A stretch of 5,589 nt of DNA from Hyphomicrobiales bacterium (GTDB taxonomy: Bacteria; Pseudomonadota; Alphaproteobacteria; Rhizobiales; S144-35): positions 1-5,589 of the forward strand of contig WGBT01000019.1 of the NCBI GenBank assembly GCA_015494185.1, written 5' to 3'. The notes beneath the pieces are model-generated. The model made no database searches. It worked only from the letters and a program-made list of their open reading frames with translations, and was not told the origin of the DNA. Every line of letters starts with the position of its first letter. The stretch's first letter is position 1. Positions 1 through 4,448 of this stretch are shown piece after piece. The position numbers and the translations under genes are program-made.

Positions 1-47
1 CATACCGCCGTTGCCTTGGGCATCAGGGGAAGAAGTTTTTCGGCCAT
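1..47 (-). CDS. trcR: TrcR/DUF1013-like cell-cycle transcriptional regulator, N-terminal 15 codons only
   Basis: Partial gene read leftwards from an ATG at 47-45 and cut by the window edge. The visible residues are MAEKLLPLMPKATAV, and the first two bases of the next codon (TG) fit Trp. The segment LPLMPKATAV(W) is what I recall as the conserved start of the alphaproteobacterial DUF1013 family, whose Caulobacter member is the transcriptional regulator TrcR. The start is well supported: GGAGG lies 8 nt upstream (56-60), and the ATG falls where family members begin. The rest of the protein, including any DNA-binding domain, is outside the window, so the call rests on a short N-terminal match. 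Upstream lie a leader hairpin (63-100) and then the decayed IS island. Family role is known; identity here is inferred. Confidence 0.7.
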   Translation of the reverse strand, partial: MAEKLLPLMPKATAV

Positions 48-55
48 AAGTCAAT

Positions 56-60
56 CCTCC
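56..60 (-). promoter_or_regulatory. Strong Shine-Dalgarno (GGAGG) for the trcR-like gene
   Basis: On the minus strand GGAGG sits 8 nt before the ATG at 47-45. This is near-ideal SD sequence and spacing. It is the main reason to accept a real gene start this close to the window edge. Confidence 0.75.
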
Positions 61-62
61 GT

Positions 63-100
63 CTCCCGAAGGCTTCTTTCGTCTCTTCCATGCTCGGGAG
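63..100 (-). promoter_or_regulatory. Inverted repeat / leader hairpin just upstream of the trcR-like SD
   Basis: CTCCCGA (63-69) and TCGGGAG (94-100) are a perfect 7-bp inverted repeat with a 24-nt loop. In the minus-strand transcript the hairpin would end 2 nt before the GGAGG. It may stabilise the mRNA or influence ribosome access. It has no U-tract, so a terminator is unlikely. The repeat is seen directly; function is inferred. Confidence 0.4.
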
Positions 101-126
101 CCAATGATCTTAAAATTTCAAGGGAA

Positions 127-155
127 TTATCATTGTATATAGTCAATTGTGCCCA
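127..155 (-). promoter_or_regulatory. Candidate sigma-70-type promoter for the trcR-like gene
   Basis: On the minus strand TGGGCA (155-150) and GATAAT (132-127) are separated by 17 nt and match 9 of 12 consensus positions. Transcription would start near 120, giving a leader of about 70 nt that contains the 63-100 hairpin. TATATA at 136-141 is a weaker alternative -10. The AT-rich patch fits a promoter, but no other evidence is available. Confidence 0.35.
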
Positions 156-196
156 AAGACGCAAACTGTTGCAGAACAGAACCTGGATAAGGCTAA

Positions 197-615
197 TACC
201 GGAGGTCTTTATCATTGACCGCTAATGTTTTCCATATCCTCTTGAATGTTCTGTGTAAATTGGGCGGTATACGAGTCAAGGCCAGGGGGCGCTGGTATTA
301 CAAGGATTATTCAAAGATGGTGCTGGGCGAGCGCGTGCAAATCGACCACATGACTGTCAGCAAAAACGGCATCACTTGCGAACATTTTCAGGCCTGGGAC
401 CGGTGCTCGAAATTCATCCATGTGCAAGTTTACCATGTGCAAGTTATTCTCATGCCAAAAGCGCCATTGCCAAGCGCTTTCTGTTTGATCTGATCACGAA
501 AAACCCCTTTAAAATCCGTTCCATACAGGTCGACGGCGGCTCGGAATTCACGGCCTGGTTCGAGCAGGCATGTGCTGACCTGGTCATCCCTTCGATCGTG
601 CTGCCACCCTTGCGC
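197..615 (+). pseudogene. IS481/IS3-like transposase fragment (rve integrase core), frameshifted and 3'-truncated
   Basis: Decayed transposase of the DDE integrase-core superfamily. Homologous-looking sequence begins about 197 (YRRSLSL, then a helical LNVLCKLG-like segment) and runs through RVQIDHMTV, which carries the first catalytic Asp (codon 344-346). It continues through HFQAWDRCSKFIHVQVY. The reading frame then changes at a tandem duplication (418-446) and resumes with SHAKSAIAKRFLFDL and IQVDGGSEF, which carries the second catalytic Asp (codon 532-534), then IVLPPLRP. The third catalytic residue, a Glu expected about 35 residues later, is missing because the sequence switches to an IS1595 fragment near 604-620. 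The N-terminal helix-turn-helix part is also absent or unrecognisable. It cannot encode an active transposase. IS481 is my preferred family; an IS3-type element is possible. Confidence 0.8.
418..446 (+). repeat. 15/14-bp tandem duplication causing the frameshift in the IS481-like fragment
   Basis: Unit 1 (418-432) is CCATGTGCAAGTTTA. Unit 2 (433-446) is the same with one T lost from the TTT run. The net 14-bp gain moves the frame exactly from the one carrying IDHM to the one carrying VDGGSEF. Removing unit 2 restores a continuous family-like segment, FIHVQVYSHAKSAIAKRF. Confidence 0.85.
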
Positions 616-620
616 CCGCC
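604..620. other. Junction between two IS remnants with ambiguous (shared) sequence
   Basis: This stretch can be read as the end of the IS481-like frame on the plus strand (PPLRP) or as the GRKGG part of the IS1595-like frame on the minus strand. The exact breakpoint is therefore undefined within about 10-15 bp. That is what a microhomology-mediated join, or nested insertion followed by deletion, would leave. Left of it only the IS481-like signal is seen; right of it only the IS1595-like signal. Confidence 0.55.
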
Positions 621-694
621 GCCGAAACAGCTTTCATCCGCCTCGATCTCGCCAGCCAACAGTTCTTGGCTTTCTTTCTCCAGTTTATAAGCGA

Positions 695-714
695 TGATCT
701 CGGCTGATCTCGCA
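695..714 (-). repeat. 10-bp imperfect tandem duplication in the IS1595-like fragment
   Basis: TGATCTCGGC (695-704) is followed directly by TGATCTCGCA (705-714); the first eight bases are identical. Deleting one unit restores the reading CEIIAYKLE on the minus strand, which fits the transposase family. Confidence 0.7.
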
Positions 715-727
715 AAGGCGGTGAAAG

Positions 728-747
728 AAGAGAATGGAAGAGAATGG
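728..747 (-). repeat. 10-bp perfect tandem duplication in the IS1595-like fragment
   Basis: AAGAGAATGG occurs twice without a gap (728-737 and 738-747). Deleting one copy turns the aberrant ILFHSLLS reading on the minus strand into ILFFHRL, the expected family sequence. Confidence 0.85.
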
Positions 748-880
748 CTGTTTTCCGGTTCACATTCAACAGCCGAGCCGCCGTGCGGGCAGTGGCGCCG
801 ACAACGAATAACTCAATGAGCCGCTCCTGTTTGTAGTGGCTCAGGCGGCTCTTTCTGACAAGCTTCCCCATGGGCCCCAT

Positions 881-903
881 GATAACCTCATAATTCGGTT
901 ATC
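881..903. repeat. Perfect 7-bp inverted repeat, possibly part of the IS1595-like element's end
   Basis: GATAACC (881-887) and GGTTATC (897-903) are perfect inverted arms around a 9-nt AT-rich loop, directly upstream of the transposase ATG at 880. It could be a leader hairpin of the transposase mRNA, or part of the IS end, with the outer boundary near 910-916. The opposite end of the element is missing, so terminal-repeat status cannot be tested here. Confidence 0.4.
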
Positions 904-1063
904 TGGGCCAGCGCCAAGAATATTTTTAAGAAAAACGAGATGGGTATCTTGATCTCTTTTGAAGCAGCAGAGTGTCTGTCAGACCTCCGTCCATTATCGT
1001 TGGTTGATCCGCAATTAGAGCGTGCATCTAAAAACATCGATAACTTCAGGATCTTATGAAAAT
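904..1063. other. Gene-free interval between the IS remnant and rnhB
   Basis: No credible coding frame is seen on either strand. It contains a run of T and A tracts (920-936), a weak terminator-like hairpin (937-960) and a small palindrome GTCTGTCAGAC (974-984). The interval is probably the 3' trailer of rnhB plus native sequence flanking the old IS insertion. The exact boundary of the IS cannot be set from the sequence. Confidence 0.5.
931..960. terminator. Weak bidirectional terminator-like hairpin downstream of rnhB
   Basis: GAGAT (937-941) and ATCTC (952-956) form a 5-bp stem with a 10-nt loop. TTTT follows on the plus strand, and after one G a TTTTT run follows on the minus strand. It lies about 105 nt past the rnhB stop, so it could end the minus-strand transcript. 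The stem is short and AT-rich, so the call is tentative. Confidence 0.3.
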
Positions 1064-1705
1064 TTATGTTTCTTGTATGATCATGCGAACAGGCTTGAAA
1101 CTGCGTCGGTGATGTGGTGTGATGCCAAATCGTTGCAAAGCTTGTTGGTGCATTTTCGTACCATATCCCTTGTTCTGATCCCAGCCAAAGTCAGGGTATT
1201 CTTTCGCTAATTGTGACATGATTTGATCGCGGGTGACTTTGGCTATAATTGAGGCGGCCGCGATCGAGACGGAGATGGTATCGCCCTTGACAAGACACTC
1301 TGTGGGGCAGCCAAAGTCTGGTGCTTGGTTGCCATCGATCAGAATGGCTGCAGGTTGCAATGGTAAATTGTCAACAGCCGTTTTCATGGCCCAAAAAGTG
1401 GCTTGCAGGATATTCATTTCATCAATGCGTGCAACATCGGCAACACCTATTCCTACCGATGCGCAAGCGGATATTTCATGAAATAAGGCTTCACGCTGCG
1501 CTGCGTTCAGTTTTTTGGAATCTTGCAGACCACCCGGTATCAACTGTGGTTCAAAAATCACGGCAGCGGCGACAACAGGTCCTGCCCATGGGCCCCGCCC
1601 AGCTTCATCAATCCCAGCGACAGGTCGCAGCCCACGATTTATCATCTGTCGTTCATGGTGATAATGTGGCCTTCGAGCTACGATTGTCTTTCTATTTAAC
1701 TTCAT
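1064..1705 (-). CDS. rnhB: Ribonuclease HII
   Basis: Cytoplasmic endonuclease that nicks 5' of single ribonucleotides embedded in duplex DNA, starting ribonucleotide excision repair, and that also cuts RNA in RNA-DNA hybrids. The 213-residue protein is of normal family length and intact. Signature GIDEAGRGPWAGP (residues 31-43) supplies catalytic D33 and E34. D124 (ILIDGN) and D142 (VKGD) complete the metal-binding site, followed by SIAAASIIAKVTRD. Y181 in NKGYGT corresponds to the conserved tyrosine that senses the ribonucleotide junction. The ATG at 1705 has no clear SD. A second ATG at 1645 (Met21) would still retain the whole domain, so the start is uncertain by 20 codons. It lies 156 nt downstream of the radical SAM gene on the same strand. 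It may be co-transcribed or have its own promoter; I could not identify one. Confidence 0.96.
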   Translation of the reverse strand: MKLNRKTIVARRPHYHHERQMINRGLRPVAGIDEAGRGPWAGPVVAAAVIFEPQLIPGGLQDSKKLNAAQREALFHEISACASVGIGVADVARIDEMNILQATFWAMKTAVDNLPLQPAAILIDGNQAPDFGCPTECLVKGDTISVSIAAASIIAKVTRDQIMSQLAKEYPDFGWDQNKGYGTKMHQQALQRFGITPHHRRSFKPVRMIIQET

Positions 1706-1861
1706 AATGCTATGATGTCATTCATTGGATAGCAGAGGTGTTTTTAATCGGCCTTCCCATGCTTTCCGCATCCCTTTGAACTTACTCCATTAATTGAACG
1801 GTATGCGAGGCGGGGAGAAGGGCCTTGGTATGATTGGCAATTCCCTCTTGTTCACTCTTAT
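1706..1861. other. Intergenic spacer between the radical SAM gene and rnhB
   Basis: The spacer is 156 bp. It starts, on the minus strand, with a near-perfect 10-bp tandem repeat overlapping the upstream stop codon (1846-1865). No convincing terminator hairpin or consensus promoter is visible. A 42-codon plus-strand open frame (about 1750-1879) lacks any start codon and is not called as a gene. Confidence 0.5.
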
Positions 1862-1865
1862 TCAC
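1846..1865. repeat. 10-bp near-perfect tandem repeat spanning the stop of the radical SAM gene
   Basis: TCTTGTTCAC (1846-1855) is followed directly by TCTTATTCAC (1856-1865), matching at 9 of 10 positions. The second unit contains the TGA stop of the minus-strand gene (1864-1862). It has the same length and form as the duplications in the IS island. Confidence 0.6.
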
Positions 1866-2992
1866 AAGTTTTCAAATAGATCGAGCTGTCTCGAAGGGAG
1901 TAAATCCTTACGAGGTTTTCGGCTGCGATGCGGTGGTTGAAAGAGATCGGTGCGTAAGCTTTGTTGGTTGGTGTTAAGGCCAAGTTTTCGGATCATTTTG
2001 TTTATCCGCTGTGCGATCAGCTTGGCAAAGGGCCCTGATCCACGCATTCGCGTTCCCCAATCCGAACGGTAGATTTTTCCTCCGTGCATATCTCGCAGCT
2101 GTGTCATGACGCGTTTCGCACGGTCTGGATAATAAAAATGTAACCATTCTTGAAATATCTCAGCAACTTCAAGTGGGAGCCTTAATAGAATATAACCAGC
2201 ACCACTTGCGCCAGCCTCAGCGGCCGTCTTTAAGAGCTGTTCGATTTCATGGTCATTGAGAGCTGGAATGATCGGCGCCATCATGACGGTTGTCGGGACA
2301 CCGGCATTTGATAGTTGGCGAAGAGCATCAAGACGCTTTGCCGGTGTGCTTGCCCGTGGTTCCATACTTCTGGCCAATCGCCGATCAAGGGTTGTAATGG
2401 ACAAGGCAACCCGAACCAGTCCTTTTTGAGCCATGGATTCCAGAATGTCGAGGTCCCGTAAAATCCCTGACGATTTGGTGACAATCCCGACAGGATGATT
2501 GGTTTCATTGAAAATTTCCAGTATTTTTCGTGTTAAACCGAGCCGCCGTTCAACGGGCTGATAGGGATCAGTATTCGAGCCAAGAACGATCATTTGCGGA
2601 CGATAGCCAGGGTGAGAGAGTTCGCGGCGAAGGAGAGCAGGGGCATTTTCCTTGATGATAATCTTGGATTCGAAATCAAGCCCCGCCGAAAACCCCAAAT
2701 AACAATGAGAAGGTCTTGCAAAACAATAGACGCAGCCATGTTCACAACCGCGATAAACATTGATGGATCGGTCAAATTGGATATCAGGAGAACAGATCCT
2801 ATTGATAATGCTGCGTGCTTGTTCCGGGATGATTTCTGTTGTGATTTTTTTGTAATTTACAGAACTCTGGTCGTCAGGATTCCATCCGTCGTCAAAATGA
2901 CAACGTTGTTCGCGTTCAAAACGCCCGGTTTCATTGCTCAGGGCGCCACGCCCCAAAGGGGGATGCTTTTTAAAAGGATGAATTGGTTGCAT
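1862..2992 (-). CDS. PA0069-family radical SAM protein (SplB-like)
   Basis: Radical S-adenosylmethionine enzyme related to spore photoproduct lyase (COG1533); the substrate of the PA0069 subfamily is unknown to me. The N-terminal part has the family motif RGALSNETGRF. The motif CEHGCVYC (Cys85, 89 and 92 counting from 2998) ligates the 4Fe-4S cluster, followed by ARPSHCYLGFSAGLDFESK, LGSNTDPYQPVER, VTKSSGILRD, MEPRASTPAKRLDAL, MAPIIPALNDHEI and LRLPLEV, all typical of the subfamily. A basic tail ends in QLDLFENL, a clamp-binding-like motif. Two in-frame ATGs exist, at 2998 and 2992. GGAG at 3004-3001 is only 2 nt from the first but 8 nt from the second, so I prefer 2992 (376 aa). It is divergent from the glycosyltransferase pair and followed by rnhB. 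The protein is complete, with no missing cluster ligand. Confidence 0.93.
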   Translation of the reverse strand: MQPIHPFKKHPPLGRGALSNETGRFEREQRCHFDDGWNPDDQSSVNYKKITTEIIPEQARSIINRICSPDIQFDRSINVYRGCEHGCVYCFARPSHCYLGFSAGLDFESKIIIKENAPALLRRELSHPGYRPQMIVLGSNTDPYQPVERRLGLTRKILEIFNETNHPVGIVTKSSGILRDLDILESMAQKGLVRVALSITTLDRRLARSMEPRASTPAKRLDALRQLSNAGVPTTVMMAPIIPALNDHEIEQLLKTAAEAGASGAGYILLRLPLEVAEIFQEWLHFYYPDRAKRVMTQLRDMHGGKIYRSDWGTRMRGSGPFAKLIAQRINKMIRKLGLNTNQQSLRTDLFQPPHRSRKPRKDLLPSRQLDLFENL

Positions 2993-3000
2993 GGTCATAT

Positions 3001-3004
3001 CTCC
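3001..3004 (-). promoter_or_regulatory. Shine-Dalgarno that decides the radical SAM start
   Basis: GGAG on the minus strand is 2 nt before the ATG at 2998 and 8 nt before the ATG at 2992. Spacing favours initiation at 2992. Confidence 0.6.
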
Positions 3005-3018
3005 AAAAGCCTGAGGCT

Positions 3019-3047
3019 ATAAAAGCACATTGATTGGAACTTGACAA
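3019..3047 (-). promoter_or_regulatory. Candidate promoter for the radical SAM gene
   Basis: On the minus strand TTGTCA (3047-3042) and TTTTAT (3024-3019) are separated by 17 nt. The transcript would begin near 3012, giving a short leader that contains the GGAG. Its -35 box overlaps that of the plus-strand promoter candidate, because TTGACAA is nearly its own reverse complement. Confidence 0.45.
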
Positions 3048-3067
3048 GAACAAAAATGGAATATAAG
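3041..3067 (+). promoter_or_regulatory. Candidate promoter for the glycosyltransferase pair
   Basis: TTGACA (3041-3046) is a perfect -35 consensus; TATAAG (3062-3067) is a good -10, but the spacer is only 15 nt, shorter than the usual 16-18. The leader to the ATG at 3143 would be about 70 nt. The short spacer may mean a weak or activator-dependent promoter. Confidence 0.4.
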
Positions 3068-3142
3068 GGTGATGTTGTCAGGGATAGAAGAGGTGGAAAA
3101 TTTCGCGACAGATGGGGACACGCAGGGTTATAGTGTTGAACT

Positions 3143-3832
3143 ATGATTTCTGTTGTGATTCCAACTTTGAATTCTGAAGCCGAATTGCCGGCAACTTTAA
3201 CGGCCCTGGTTCCCGCGGCGATAGAGGGAGTGGTGCGTGATGTCATAGTTGTTGATGGGGGGTCAAGTGACGGAACCGAAAAAATCGCTGAAATGGCGGG
3301 CGCTGATTTTTTGCGGGCAACAAAGGGGCGGGGCGCGCAATTGGCGGCAGGAGCACAAGCGGCTAAGGGTGATTGGCTTTTGTTCCTCCATGCTGATACG
3401 GTTTTGCAGGATGGCTGGTTTCAAGAGGCTGTGCGATTTATGGAGCGCGCCGGACAAAATGCCGGTTATCCTCAAGCGGGGGCGTTTCGCTTTCGGCTTG
3501 ATGACGATGGGGTTATGCCGCGATTGTTAGAATTTATGGTGCATTTGCGCTGCCAGGTCTTTTGTGCGCCCTATGGAGACCAGGGGTTGTTGATATCACG
3601 GCATGCCTATTTGCAGGCTGGAGGATTTCGGGCGATGCCGATCATGGAAGATATCGATTTGGTGCGGCGTTTAGGGTGTCGGCGATTAAAGATGCTGAGA
3701 AGCGAAGCAAGGACCAGCGCGGTTCGCTATCAGCGGGAAGGATATTTGCGTCGCACCAGCCGCAATTTGTTTTGTTTGATGTTGTATTATCTGCGGGTTC
3801 CACCGCGTTATTTGGTTCGGATTTACGAATGA
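3143..3832 (+). CDS. TIGR04283-type family 2 glycosyltransferase
   Basis: Predicted cytosolic GT-A-fold glycosyltransferase of 229 residues, the usual size for this family. ISVVIPTLN opens the nucleotide-binding fold. VDGGSSDGT carries D38 of the donor site. GRGAQLAAGA (62-71) and FLHADT (81-86) follow, with D85 of the DxD-equivalent metal site. PYGDQG (143-148), GGF (160-162) and MEDIDLVRRL (168-177) give the catalytic region, and TSAVRYQREG with a short C-terminal helix completes the family pattern. No membrane anchor is evident. The ATG places the protein start exactly where the fold begins, although no clear SD precedes it. One base separates its stop from the next ATG. The family is named for arsenosugar clusters, but sugar donor and acceptor are unknown, and arsM/arsS are not in the window. 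Confidence 0.9.
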   Translation: MISVVIPTLNSEAELPATLTALVPAAIEGVVRDVIVVDGGSSDGTEKIAEMAGADFLRATKGRGAQLAAGAQAAKGDWLLFLHADTVLQDGWFQEAVRFMERAGQNAGYPQAGAFRFRLDDDGVMPRLLEFMVHLRCQVFCAPYGDQGLLISRHAYLQAGGFRAMPIMEDIDLVRRLGCRRLKMLRSEARTSAVRYQREGYLRRTSRNLFCLMLYYLRVPPRYLVRIYE

Positions 3833-3833
3833 G

Positions 3834-4448
3834 ATGAGGCGGTGGCTTGTGATCATGGCTAAAGCGCCTGTCATGGGGCAGGTGAAGACGAGGTTAGCCA
3901 AGGACATTGGGCTGGTGCAGGCGACATATTTCTATCGTCAGACGATGGTTCAGACCCTTTGTCGTTTAGAAAAGGATCCACGTTGGACGACAATCCTCAG
4001 TCTTACGCCTGATCATGAGGCAAAAACTGTGAGATGGTTTTCTGAGAAGGGAAGGAATGGTCTTTGGGTATGTGGACAAGGAAGGGGGGATCTTGGTCAA
4101 CGGATGCGGCGCATCTTTGAAAGCTTGCCTCCAGGTCCGGTCGTCATCATCGGCGCGGATATTCCGGGGATTAAACCAGCGATGATCATGCAAGCCTTTC
4201 AGCGGCTTGGTGATCATGATGGGGTTGTGGGGCCGGCTGAGGATGGAGGATATTGGCTGATTGGTGCGGCGCGACGCAAACCGCTTCCTCGTCAGTTATT
4301 TAAAGGGGTTCGTTGGTCAACCCGTCATGCGCTTGATGACACGTTGTCAAGTTTTGTTGGCTGCAAAATAGCAAAGGTGGAACAGCTTTGCGATATTGAT
4401 AGGGGGGCTGACTTTATGAAATTGCGGTCTCAGATTGGCCGCCGGTGA
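3834..4448 (+). CDS. TIGR04282/DUF2064 nucleotidyltransferase-like glycosyltransferase-fold protein
   Basis: Small GT-A-fold protein (204 residues) of the family found beside TIGR04283 glycosyltransferases and sometimes fused to them. IMAKAPVMGQVKTRLA (7-22) resembles the nucleotide-binding loop of sugar-nucleotide transferases. GDLGQRM (85-91), IIGADIPG (105-112, D109 as likely metal ligand), VVGPAEDGGYWLIG (131-144) and LFKGVRW are all family landmarks. It probably activates or transfers the sugar used by its partner; this is inferred from pairing, not shown. The TGA-A overlap-like spacing (stop 3830-3832, ATG 3834) indicates translational coupling, with no independent SD needed. Its last 19 bp overlap the convergent NadQ-like gene. 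The arsenosugar role in the family name is a prediction from other genomes and has no local support. Confidence 0.88.
   Translation: MRRWLVIMAKAPVMGQVKTRLAKDIGLVQATYFYRQTMVQTLCRLEKDPRWTTILSLTPDHEAKTVRWFSEKGRNGLWVCGQGRGDLGQRMRRIFESLPPGPVVIIGADIPGIKPAMIMQAFQRLGDHDGVVGPAEDGGYWLIGAARRKPLPRQLFKGVRWSTRHALDDTLSSFVGCKIAKVEQLCDIDRGADFMKLRSQIGRR

Larger units (their letters stand above)
607..880 (-). pseudogene. IS1595-family transposase fragment, N-terminal part, frameshifted and truncated
   Basis: Read leftwards from an ATG at 880 (or 871). The first frame gives VRKSRLSHYKQERLIELF, then a helix-turn-helix-like ATARTAARLLNVNRKTA, characteristic of the IS1595 group. The frame is then disrupted by two 10-bp tandem duplications (728-747 and 695-714). 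With both removed it continues as FFHRLCEIIAYKLEKE and reaches GEIEADESCFGGGRKG. This is the conserved DE(S)YFGG block and contains the first catalytic Asp (codon 638-636). Everything downstream, including the remaining catalytic residues, is lost at the junction near 604-620. The element is dead. Its upstream end may be marked by the inverted repeat at 881-903. Confidence 0.82.

Noticed and set aside
16..225. 69-codon plus-strand open frame at the left edge
   Set aside because: It overlaps the trcR-like start, its SD and leader on the opposite strand, and has no family resemblance. At most its end could contain degraded IS sequence.
418..747. Tandem repeats as a CRISPR array or regulatory iterons
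   Set aside because: There are only two units at each site, with unrelated sequences and no spacers, all inside transposase coding remnants.
197..914. The IS island as one functional two-gene mobile element
   Set aside because: Each reading frame is broken and each lacks catalytic residues; the two families are unrelated and face each other.
1020..1063. Possible terminator directly after the rnhB stop (ATAA/TTAT arms then TTTTT)
   Set aside because: Only four AT pairs form the stem and the T-run is not adjacent, so it is too weak to call.
1064..1707. Several plus-strand open frames of 60-130 codons inside rnhB
   Set aside because: They are antisense shadows of a clearly conserved gene with all catalytic residues and show no family features.
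1750..1879. Plus-strand open frame of 42 codons with protein-like sequence (contains GPWYDWQFPLVHSY) ending antisense to the radical SAM stop
   Set aside because: It has no ATG, GTG or TTG start in frame, is bounded by a stop upstream, and I recognise no family. Probably a chance frame, or at most a remnant.
1862..4448. Radical SAM gene plus two "arsenosugar" glycosyltransferases as an arsenosugar cluster
   Set aside because: The radical SAM protein is of the PA0069/SplB type, not ArsS; it is divergently transcribed, and no arsM is present.
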